Assembly (NCBI RefSeq): GCF_009730915.1
Contig: NC_052474.1
Span: 2,515,501 to 2,579,500 of the forward strand
Direction of reading: 5' to 3'
DNA: 64,000 nucleotides
DNA from: Dioscorea cayenensis subsp. rotundata
Taxonomy: Eukaryota > Streptophyta > Magnoliopsida > Dioscoreales > Dioscoreaceae
The notes beneath the pieces were generated by a model, which worked only from the letters and a program-made list of their open reading frames with translations, made no database searches and had not been told where the DNA came from. Shown here one piece after another: positions 54,888 through 64,000 of this stretch. Both the position numbers and the translations under genes were made by a program. Position 1 is the stretch's first letter. Each line of letters opens with the position of its first letter.

Positions 54888-55490
54888 CTAGGCAGAAGGA
54901 TTAACCAATACCGTTGGCTCAGTAAAGAAAAACAAGCACTTAAATCCCAACCAATTCAACTCACGCCTTCCAATCCCAATAGCGAGAATGAAAACGATAA
55001 CAACCCAAGTGATCAAGTCGAAGACGAGAGGGGTACTATACACTGCAGTGACGTACGTGAGTTGAAGACTCGAGTAAGCGATGAGGAAGGACCAGCGCAC
55101 TCGGCAGGAGCTCACAGGCATGCCGAGGAGGAGCCAGAGGGTAAGCAGCATGGAATCAATGAAGCCAACCCAGGCGCCAGTCATGAAGAGCCAGTACCTT
55201 ACGCGGTGCTTGTCACGCATGATGGGCGAGCCAGCTTCATGCCCATTGTTGTCATCTTGCCAAAACCCACCCGGTGGGTTGGATCCGATCTGGTAGGTGA
55301 GGGTGGTGATGAGAGTGGCCACCACTAGGAGAGTGCCGCTCTTGTTGCCCTCCCACCCAATGTGCTGCTGTTTCTGCTGCAGCTGCTGCCTTTGTTGTTG
55401 TTGTTGTTGTTGTTGATGTTGATCTTGGGATGGAAGGGGTGAGTTTTGGGGGGAGATGACAATTGTGGTTTGATCGGATGTTTGAGACAT
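54888..55490 (-). CDS. PGG-domain membrane protein, copy 3
   Basis: Intact single exon, 200 aa. MSQTSDQTTIVISPQNSPLP start; Gln-rich tract at residues 25-42 (eight Gln in a row, then interrupted by Arg, Leu and Lys); PGG domain from Gly45; membrane segments at about 52-70, 99-121, 132-151 and 154-174; NPPGGFWQDD at 71-80; C-terminus ending LVNPSA. Outside the Gln tract it differs from copy 2 at only a few positions, so the two are recent duplicates. It is a stand-alone PGG protein without ankyrin repeats, probably in an internal or plasma membrane. Function unknown. Confidence 0.9.
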   Translation of the reverse strand: MSQTSDQTTIVISPQNSPLPSQDQHQQQQQQQQRQQLQQKQQHIGWEGNKSGTLLVVATLITTLTYQIGSNPPGGFWQDDNNGHEAGSPIMRDKHRVRYWLFMTGAWVGFIDSMLLTLWLLLGMPVSSCRVRWSFLIAYSSLQLTYVTAVYSTPLVFDLITWVVIVFILAIGIGRRELNWLGFKCLFFFTEPTVLVNPSA

Positions 55491-55977
55491 GATTGTTATG
55501 CTTTGGGGATATATGCATGGTTGGGAGGGGTACGTTGATATATATAAGAGGAAATATTAGAGTGAAGTGTGAGAATACAGGAGGCCAGGAAGGTGCTTGG
55601 GAAGAATCATGAGTGTGTCCATTTTGATTAATCACTTGAACTTTAGCTTCTCCATGGAAAGATCAAAAGTTTAGGGTGTGCTAGTTTGGTTTTAATAATA
55701 TATTGTAGGAGAAATAAAACTGAAATATATAGTCCAAATGCATGGAATGGGGACATGCAATTGGTTCTAGCTAGCTAGAGACAAGTAAGTGGATTAGCAC
55801 AGTCAATGAAATGGGAATTATTCCATGAAGTTTCTTTATTTAACAATGATTGTAATATATATTTAATAACAACAAGTTGATGGAAAGATAGAAAGGTGAC
55901 GTGTTCAGAAGCAAGGTGACGTGTAGAATGAGCATGTGGTGGCTAACGATAAAGACAAAAATACCAAAACATCAACT

Positions 55978-56120
55978 CAAGTGGCCAAGTCAATATTAAA
56001 AAGTGAGTTCAATAAAGGTGAGCTCACGGGAGCCTTGCTGAGAAACCCAACTTAGGCGGCGGTGACGAAGAGCCACTTAAAACTCGAGGGTACAAGTTGT
56101 TTCCCATCTCTGGCCAGAAT
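55978..56120 (-). pseudogene. Remnant of a decayed PGG gene, unit 3
   Basis: On the minus strand WLFVTAA, a TAA stop in place of the conserved Trp codon, then VGFLSKAPVSS. This matches WLFMTAAWVGF and NAPVSS of copy 4 with the GDSMLLTLWLL segment deleted. Confidence 0.82.
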
Positions 56121-56136
56121 CAGCATGGAGTTTTTT

Positions 56137-57556
56137 AAATTGAATAAATCACGAATTTATTAAGAAAGATAAGAGAATAGAGAGTACCAAGTACAAATGA
56201 AAATAACCGAATAGAAAAACAACAATAATAAAACTGATATCCTCATCATGAATGAGGATATCTGTAAACAGTATTGGATAAAAAAACTAATGAAAAAGAG
56301 GGGTAAGATAATGAGCTGAGCTGGCGAAGTCAATCATCTGAAGACACAAACCTGTCCAGCAACAAAAGAAGCAGATTACTCTCGGTCTGTGGTGTACGTC
56401 ATATCACCTATGGGATCGGTGGATCTAGAACTCAGGAAGTTGAGGGAACGCTTGATCTTCTGAGCGGCATCAGATGATTCCTGCTGAAAAGACTCCAAGT
56501 CTGCAAATATCCAAGAAATAAGCATATCAGCTATCTTATAAAGTGTAGAAGTAATGGATGAATATTTTTGGTTCAAAATACGATTGTTGCGTTACAGCTA
56601 GATATTCCAGAAAATGGCTCTAGTGCAGAGATCCCAAAGAATCCTAGTAGTAGTATTCAAGGAGGGATCCAAATGGTCCAGATATTGTAGAACAGAGGAT
56701 GGAAGAGTAACAATATCAAATAACACATAGTAAAAAAAGACCAAATTCTATCCGAGAAAGAACAATCGATGAAGAGGTGGTCCACTTTTTCGTATTATTA
56801 TGACATATAATACATGTGTCAGTGGCATTTGGATTGCAACACCTTTTTTGAATAGGTTCTCGAGAGTAAGAATTTTTGTTTTTCCAAGCAAGCGCAACAG
56901 AATAAATTTATTTTGTTAGGGGATTTTTGTCTTTTCCAAAATTTGGAGTAAAGTTGACTGTGAATTTGATATAGAAGATTCCATTTTTATCTAGAGACCT
57001 GGTATAAGAGTCATCTTGATCATTTGCACAGTCCAGAATAATATTCATTAGTAAGAAAAAGTCATCAACGGAGGCTGTTCTGAATGGATTACATTGGGAA
57101 TTAAGTATATGAATAAATTGTCTTAGAGTAATCCAAGGAGAAGTGCAGTCCAAAAAAAGTGATGTCCAACGATCTTTTGGAGATTGACCCTCAAGCCATT
57201 TATCAAACCAAAATAGAGTGTTTTCTCCATTTCCAATTGATTTGGTTATGCATAATCGAAAGGAGGGTAGAATGGCATTAATTCCAGCACAGAAGAAAAG
57301 ATTTATTTCTTGGTGGGTGATGAAATAAAATACCATGTGATTCTCTTATCGCGTAGTTGACATTGACAATTTTGGTCCAACAAGAGGCCGGCTTGGTGGT
57401 GAATTTCCACCACCACTTTCCTAGCAAGGCTTTGTTGAAAACCTGGAGATCAAGGATTCCCCAACCACCCATGCTACAGGGTCTACAAATTCTTTTCCAG
57501 GCAATCAACCTTATCCTCTTAGACCTTGATCAGGACCATTCCAAAGATTGAAAACA
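56137..57556 (-). mobile_element. 5'-truncated LINE, reverse orientation
   Basis: 1.4 kb inserted in the flank of PGG unit 3; units 1 and 2 (49030-49070, 53090-53130) show the uninterrupted text. The likely target duplication is AGTTTTTT (56129-56136 and 57557-57564), low complexity. On the minus strand the 5' part encodes WKRICRPCSMGGWGILDL and ALLGKWWWKF, then FWFDKWLEG, typical of the region between reverse transcriptase and the zinc-binding tail of plant LINEs. The last part, up to 56376, aligns with the tail text of 8220-8320. Multiple frame breaks; inactive. Confidence 0.9.
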
Positions 57557-57564
57557 AGTTTTTT

Positions 57565-58096
57565 TTTGGAAAAAAACTGAAAATAATTTTAAAATGCAAT
57601 ATATTACTCTTTTAAAGTTTCATTTGCAAGCAATTTAATGTAAAGATGGGTCGGCATTTCACTTGCTAATGACATATTGACTTTTTATAATTGATGAAAA
57701 TCAGAGATGCTTCTTTAGTTACTAGTTAAATGATATTTCTAGAATAAAATTTTGCTTTTTTGGTCTTATAGTATTTCACCTTTTTTTCCATCCAAATTTG
57801 TAATTGAATTAGCATTCCCAACAAACAACTATTAAAATAATAGAAATTTTAATCAATAAAATCTATAAGAAAATTTATTAAAAAACATTAATAAAAACAT
57901 ATAAAAACAATAGTAAATTCTTGTACCTATTCCTTTAATTTTTAATGAATCGCACTCTATTTATTGTATAAAAAAAATGTTGTCATTCTTAAAATACAAC
58001 CTTTAAAATTACCACAATAACAGAATCCCAATGAATAAAATAAAAAATTTAAAGGTCCAGTGTTCTACCAGCTGATCTCAAACATCATCATATTAC

Positions 58097-58128
<32 letters not shown>

Positions 58129-58233
58129 TCGTAGAGAATAAAATCGAGAAACTCCGATTATTTAAATCCAAATCATCCCCACTACCTACCATGTCAGAGA
58201 CTTACTCCATTTATCAAGCAAAGTACAAACAAA

Positions 58234-58264
<31 letters not shown>

Positions 58265-58556
58265 TTCTTTAAAAATATAGATAATCCACTGATATGATTT
58301 AAACCCTTTACCATTAAGTTAAAACAGAGATGAAAACATACTAATGTTTTTTCTTTTTTTCTTTCTTTGTAATAAAAGACAGACAAAGACAAACAATTTA
58401 AATTAAACTTGAAAAACAAGGAAGTTCAGACTACAGAGAATAAATCACAGTAAAATTAATTAATTAAACAACTTTAAAGGAAAAAAATCACAACAACAAG
58501 AAGAAGAAACCAATCTACGCTCGGCGATCCAGATCTATTGCTCTCACGTACGCTAC
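57565..58556. other. Intergenic, PGG unit 3/4 boundary
   Basis: The unit-border repeat is at 57655-57705. (AT)n tracts are at 58099-58125 and 58231-58264. No gene seen. Confidence 0.5.
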
Positions 58557-59153
58557 TCAATGCCAGAGCTTTTCACAGCAAGGTGAGTTGTGCAGCATGT
58601 ACTTTTGACCTTCTTTCTCAAGTCCAACAACGAAAGTCAAGAAAATCATAACACCAGCCCAAGTGGCCAAGTCAATAATGAGTGAGGTTCCAAACATGGC
58701 GGAGATGTAGGTGAGTTGGAGACTGGAGTAGGCAACGATGAAGGACCAGCGCACACGGCGTGAGCTCACGGGTGCGTTGCCGAGAAGCCAGAGGGTGAGC
58801 AACATGGAGTCACCGAAGCCAACCCAGGCAGCAGTCATGAAGAGCCAGTACCTCTCCGGGTATAAGTCACGCATGATGGGGGCTCCCGCCTCGTGTTCTT
58901 TGCCGTTCTTGTCTTTACCGCTCTCTTGCCAGAATCCACCAGGTGGGTTGCATCCGATTTGATATGTGAGCGTTGTGATCAGCGTGGCTACCACAAGGAG
59001 TGTGCTGTTCTTGTTGGCATCCCAACCTGCAACTAGTTTTTGTTGTTGTTTTTGTTGATGTTCCTGTTGTGATGGTTCGCCGCTAGAATATGGTTGTTGC
59101 TTTTGGGTGAGCATCTCCAGATTGTCTACTATGACATCGGATTGATCAGACAT
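58557..59153 (-). CDS. PGG-domain membrane protein, copy 4 (diverged)
   Basis: Intact single exon, 198 aa, the most diverged of the four. N-terminus MSDQSDVIVDNLEMLTQ with only short Gln runs. PGG domain GWDANKNSTLLVVATL, CNPPGGFWQE with a longer charged loop (SGKDKNGKEHE), and four membrane segments ending in FLTFVVGLEKEG. The C-terminus (CCEKLWH) is unrelated to the VNPSA end of copies 1-3. The decayed remnants beside copies 1-3 resemble this gene more than their neighbours, so it probably represents the second gene type of the ancestral unit. Upstream sequence is not shared with copies 1-3, suggesting separate regulation. Function unknown. Confidence 0.9.
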   Translation of the reverse strand: MSDQSDVIVDNLEMLTQKQQPYSSGEPSQQEHQQKQQQKLVAGWDANKNSTLLVVATLITTLTYQIGCNPPGGFWQESGKDKNGKEHEAGAPIMRDLYPERYWLFMTAAWVGFGDSMLLTLWLLGNAPVSSRRVRWSFIVAYSSLQLTYISAMFGTSLIIDLATWAGVMIFLTFVVGLEKEGQKYMLHNSPCCEKLWH

Positions 59154-60328
59154 TGCTTTTGGTTGGCCACTGTTAGTAACTTAGTATGTGTGATCACAAT
59201 GAAATGTAGGGAGGAACAAGGCTGGTGGTTGCTGTACCTGCAAGAGCAGCAGAAAAACGGCTGGGATTTGATGGGGAAATGGATTGTGTCTTTGTCTACC
59301 AAAACAAACAAACAGTTCTCTCCAAATATATTGGAAGAGTATAGAGTAGAGGCCAGAGGGGAGGAATCTGTTCTTTATCATCTCTGATGAGGAGGCTTTT
59401 TCTTTAAATAGATAAATTATTAATTTATTAAAAAAAAAAACGATGGGAAACTAACCTTTTAGTAAAGATAATAATAATGAAATTTATTTTTTTTTGGTTT
59501 ACTCAGCAAAGAGGATGCTTATCTCTCTCTTAAGGCAAAGTTCACGGTACAGCGGGGCCTTATGAGGAAAGAACTACTTTTGCGTGGAACTAGAATACTT
59601 TGGCCAATCAAACTGGGAGGGAATATAACACCAATCTTTGTGCATATTGTGGAATTGCAGTGAGAGGGAAGGAATAGGAACATTCGTTGCATAGCATTCT
59701 AACTTTTAAATGGCTAAACTGTTAGAAAAGAGTTAGTATTTAATCTTCAATGCCAGCCATGGGATTGAAACAAACGGTGGTTTGAGCATTGCCATGACCC
59801 ATGTGATGCTGAGTACTGGACGAATGGCTTTGTAGTAGATAAAGTATGGTAGTTTATAAGGATTTGTAATTGTAACTCTGAAATCTCACGCATCTGATAC
59901 CTCCTTCCACTCAGTCCTATGGGATGATTCTATGAGTATAGAATACAAGTATTTGCCAGCCACAGCATGAGAATAGCATAGAATGGTAAACCATGGACTA
60001 GACTCTAGACGTACAATAGACAAACACAAAAATAAACAATGTTAACCTGACGCAAATTAAGTTATTGGCAGTAGTACAAGAGAGCCCTGAGCTTCTTTCT
60101 TCCCCTAGGAACAACTTATTCAAACTCGCACAAGCAGCTCTCTGTTACAATGGTTGAGGAGCTAATGGGGGAGTAACTTTGATTGCTGTGTTGCTTCCAT
60201 TGATTCTATAATGGATTGCTCTGTTGTTTCTGGTGATATACTGTAAAAATTTGTTGCTTTCGATGTTTGTGAATGGTTCAAGGCTAAGAAGGTAAAGAAT
60301 TTTGCACCAAACCGGCTGATGTTACAAA
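59154..60328. other. Intergenic between PGG copy 4 and the EDR2-like gene
   Basis: Contains the copy 4 leader and promoter (a possible TATA, TATTTAAAG on the minus strand, near 59402) and the presumed 3' UTR of the EDR2-like gene. No further gene recognised. Confidence 0.45.
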
Positions 60329-63300
60329 TCATCCCATTGAATCAGCTGACGGGCTAGGTTCAAGCACTGGAACCACTGCAGATGATAGCTCAACATGCGA
60401 AACCCGGACAGCACCAATAAGCCGCTCTGGGAGCTCATCGAATGTGTTCGCCTACAAAATAAACAAATAAACAAACAAAAAGCATTGGACCAGAAGAATT
60501 GGTTGGCAAAGCTTTCATGCAACATAATAATCAGAAACAAGTTTGACAAAATAACTACCTACTAATTTAATTCAGTAGGAAAAATGGGTTACTATATACA
60601 CTTCAAATTAATGTAGAAAAATTTTATGTTGTCACTCTTGGTGCAGAAGTCCATTTAATGCGCAAGTGGTTTGGATTAACAATGTAAGAATTGAGACATC
60701 ATTAATGGTTCTTAAGAATAAAACTCCATAATCCCCATTTATGCAACCATATATCAAGTAATATTTTGTCAAAAAAAAAAAAATAAAAATAAAAAAATCA
60801 AGTAATATACCAAGTCAAATTATCAGTATTTTATAGTATATTCCCATTAGAAAAACTCTTAGAATAGAAAAATATTTGGATTAAACTAGGTTGGAAGTCA
60901 CGAATTCAGTAAACAAGGAAATTATGCTCATCTAATTCCAATACACACACAAAAAAAAACAGAGACTTGCAGGAGCAGGGGTTGAAGTATAGAGAAGAGA
61001 GAGGAATGAAGATCTTCCACGGTCAGGGTAAAGTCAATGTAACAGTGCGCTGAAATAGCACATCACATTGTTTCTGAAAAGAAGCCCAGTCAAAACAATC
61101 CACTGCTAACAAGAGAACCTAATCAGGTTAGGCATTGCATAGTTACACGCTTATGTGATAACATGGGTTTGTTCTCACCCAATTCACATGTCCATACAGA
61201 CATTGTTAATCCAATCTGCTTGTTCACTAGATGTACTTCTGCACCTAGATTGACAAAATAAACTCTTCTGCAATAATAATTTATCATGCATATGGTAAAC
61301 CCATTTTTTCAAACTCAATTAAATCAGCAGGTGGTTATTATGGTAACCCATTTTTCCAATTAATAAATCAGTAGGTGGTTATTTTGGTGAATTCACTTCC
61401 AGTTACTTTCACCATCTATCTCCAGCACCAGCATACAACTAAAAAAGTCTTCTGCTCTATGTTTCTGTCTTACAGAGAAAACTATCAAATGCGAGTAGTT
61501 TACTACTGTCATTACTTGTAGTAAGACCAAAACTAGTAAACAATAGCCTGGTATGCCAGGGAAATAGAACCTAAAATGGAGAGCTTTAAAGAAGCAAGAA
61601 ATCAGCAACTTCAAAGAAAAGAGTAATAAATCAGTGCCTATGGTCCCAAAAATGAATGTTCTACATATATATATAAAGTAATAAGCATGATCTAAGTTAG
61701 CCACTGTAAATACCTGTACAAGAAAAGCCATGTCCACAACCAATGTTGTGATTACACCACACACAAGCCCCAAAACCCCATTTGCCACAGTAGAAGAACC
61801 GATATCAACATCAATCTGCCCAAATGTAAGCTCTATTAGGCAAAAGTTCAGTTCTATTGAGCTATCAGCATTTACATGAGAAAAAGAACAAACAGCATTC
61901 TTGGTAATATAATCTATAAGCAAGGAGTATTCTTACTTCTAAGTACTTTGGACCACGAATATAAGTACAATCCACAGCTTTGCCCAGTAAACAAGGAGTG
62001 CTACCAACACTTTGGCGCACAATCCAAGAACCCTGAATATTTAGTTTCAAGTTAGTAAAATGTATCAATACAGACTAAAAAACCATTACAATGCTATTGG
62101 CAATCGGACACCATGGGGAAAAAACAAAGCAATCAAAGGGGTGAACAATAGCATCAATATGGGGATGATGACCTTGGGAACAGATGGGATGAGCTTGAAC
62201 CTACTGTTGCGAAACTCATCATCACCATCAACAAAGCGCTGCAATAAAGATCCAGGCACCAGTTGTTTTGTCACAAAGTAAAAAACCATGCTGTAATGGG
62301 TAGAACCTGGAACCTGCAATAATGTTAAGTTATTATGTCTATTTCCTCTGTATAAACAACTCGATGGCGGAAACATATTTAAAGACAGCTAGCATTGTGG
62401 TGCACGGTGTTAATAAGAGCCATAACAAATTTGATAAAGCATTTTAAGATGTAAGCAACAAATTCCATCTCTGAACTGGATGCAATCATTTCAAGAACAC
62501 TTGACACTTTTTCATTGAGATTCTATTTTATTCAGCACATGATTGAATGATGAGGAAGTGAAAGACATATGATCTATGATGAGCACATACATAGGAATAT
62601 GTTCAAAAGACACAACTGCATAATTGATTGTGATATTTTGGCAGAAGCAAATAGGATACCATTGAATGAACTGCATTTTATCATGATGGGCAATACCATG
62701 GAAAATTCATCACTGAACACACTAATCAGCACAAAGAGCGTAAATAACACATCATGCTATGAAGCACTTTAATCCTATGTGAGGGTATCCCTGGCAGTAT
62801 GGACTTTTCTCAACCAGAATAACATTTGCAAACTAAAAGAGAAATGATAAGCTGTCGAGGACTAGAAGTAAGCAAATTCATGAAAAGAAAAAAAACATTA
62901 TCCAACTGGCAAAATCCAGGTTAAGACTTACTTGCACATTTATGGCTAGTGAGAATAACCCCTTCTCAGAAGCAACCTAAATTAGTGCAAACAAAAGCTC
63001 CACTTAGAAGATAACTCAAAGCAAAATAAATTAGATACTAGTATAACAATTGCCACATGTACTGATGATGCATGTAACATTAGCATGAAAATATTGAATT
63101 TCATTCACAATCTTAAAGATGGAAACTTGAAAAGAATATATAATTTACAATTTTGGGCAAGAAAAGATCACAATCATGATTAATGTAATTCACCAAGACT
63201 AGTTGAAAGTTAATTTGGGTTAAACAAAAAGCATTCAACAACATCTTGTCAATATAATTATTATGCAACTAGTTCTCAAGCTAAATGTTAATATTTTAAA

Positions 63301-64000
63301 GATACCAACAACGAAGTTCCATTAAAATTAAATCATGCCACAACAAAAGCAAAGCAAAGCGAAGATATAAATCACTTTATCACAGGCAAATGAGATAATT
63401 ACCTTGACTGCACAACCTTGTCGCCTTGCAACATGGTCCATTCGTTTCACATCCTTGAACCAATCAACAGCCACAAGCTCCATAAGATGCTTTCCAGCAG
63501 GGATCTGCAATTCCAACATTAACGTTGGTAGACTTATCTTGGAAACTTCATAAACAACAAAAGAATGTCTATCAAAGAATATGATACCTTAGTTTTATCA
63601 TATGAGAAATGTTTACTGCGCACTCGGAAGTTGTTGCCATCAGAAATTCTCCAACAATCACGACTAGTATCACGATCATCCCGTCTTAGATTTCCAGAGA
63701 AGCAGGAAAAATCAATTTGATCTGACGGCTCATCTTCCGCAACTTCAACAGAGCAAAGACAATTGGGAATAAAGTTGAATTCCAGTTGACAAATATAATT
63801 ATGAGTGGAGTAAGATAAGGCATATCATGTACCTGTCCTTTTAACATCATTTTCAAGTTTCGCCGAGTATGCCTGTAATTGGTACAACAGTTTTGCTCAG
63901 AGAGACTACAACTCAGTTATGTACAAGAATTGAACCTTATACAGACCTCTTGTTCAGGCTCAGGAATTTGAAAATCTTCATCCTCTTCAGACTCTTCATC
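60329..64000 (-). CDS. EDR2: EDR2-like protein, C-terminal part (5' end outside window)
   Basis: Nine exons on the minus strand: from the window edge to 63947, then 63872-63833, 63742-63588, 63504-63403, 62976-62932, 62313-62173, 62032-61937, 61815-61714 and 60451-60329. Phases agree; 285 residues are visible. An acidic linker (DEESEEDEDFQIPEPEQE) leads into the DUF1336 (EDR2_C) domain: WRISDGNNFRVRSKHFSYDK, AVDWFKDVKRMDHVARRQGC, QRFVDGDDEFRNSRFKLIP, GSWIVRQSVGSTPCLLGKAV, IDVDIGSSTVANGVLGLV, PERLIGAVRVSHVELSSA. These match Arabidopsis ENHANCED DISEASE RESISTANCE 2, whose N-terminal PH and START domains would lie beyond the window. EDR2 is known as a lipid-binding negative regulator of defence-linked cell death. 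Whether this is the EDR2 orthologue or an EDR2-like paralogue is not resolved. Confidence 0.93.

Noticed and set aside
1..64000. tRNA or rRNA genes
   Set aside because: I saw no complete tRNA cloverleaf or rRNA text by eye; the only A- and B-box-like text is in the SINE-like elements. A tRNAscan run would be decisive.

Overview
This is a gene-containing stretch of a plant nuclear genome. Evidence: intron-containing genes with GT-AG splice sites, plant-only families (secreted subtilases with a PA insert, a tocopherol methyltransferase with a plastid transit peptide, PGG-domain membrane proteins, an EDR2-type DUF1336 protein), AT-rich intergenic DNA, and many LINE, SINE and LTR insertions. It is an angiosperm; I could not fix the species. 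Coding GC is not grass-like, and a non-grass monocot such as a yam is only a guess.

Layout. (1) 1-23.9 kb, + strand: a tandem array of four intronless subtilisin-like proteases. Copy 1 is cut by the window edge, copies 2 and 4 are full length (757 aa), and copy 3 is broken by two indels near its 3' end. Copies share promoter and 3'-flank blocks, so the array grew by segmental duplication. The flanks were then hit by an LTR-type element, two solo LTRs and several 5'-truncated LINEs; most of these insertions can be bounded because an uninterrupted paralogous site lies elsewhere in the window. (2) 25.8-29.5 kb, + strand: a three-exon gene for a 344-aa protein with one membrane segment, a Cys-rich patch and two coiled coils. 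(3) 29.9-35.6 kb, - strand: gamma-tocopherol methyltransferase (VTE4). Five downstream exons have two candidate first exons, one of which encodes a plastid transit peptide, 4 kb apart and ending in the same splice phase. (4) 37.4-46.2 kb, - strand: a complete 17-exon ORC3 gene (731 aa), including one apparent GC-AG intron. (5) 46.5-59.2 kb, - strand: four tandem units with stand-alone PGG-domain proteins. Three have a variable polyglutamine N-terminus, one is frameshifted, and three units also carry remnants of a second, already decayed PGG gene. (6) 60.3-64.0 kb, - strand: the C-terminal 285 codons of an EDR2-like gene that continues past the window.

The genes do not form one pathway. The subtilases are secreted proteases, VTE4 makes vitamin E in plastids, ORC3 belongs to the replication-origin complex, and EDR2-like and PGG families are linked elsewhere to defence or stress membranes. 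I see no clearly new multi-gene system. The least ordinary signals are the duplicated VTE4 first exon, the layered decay and expansion of the PGG array, and the insertion history that can be read from filled and empty paralogous sites.
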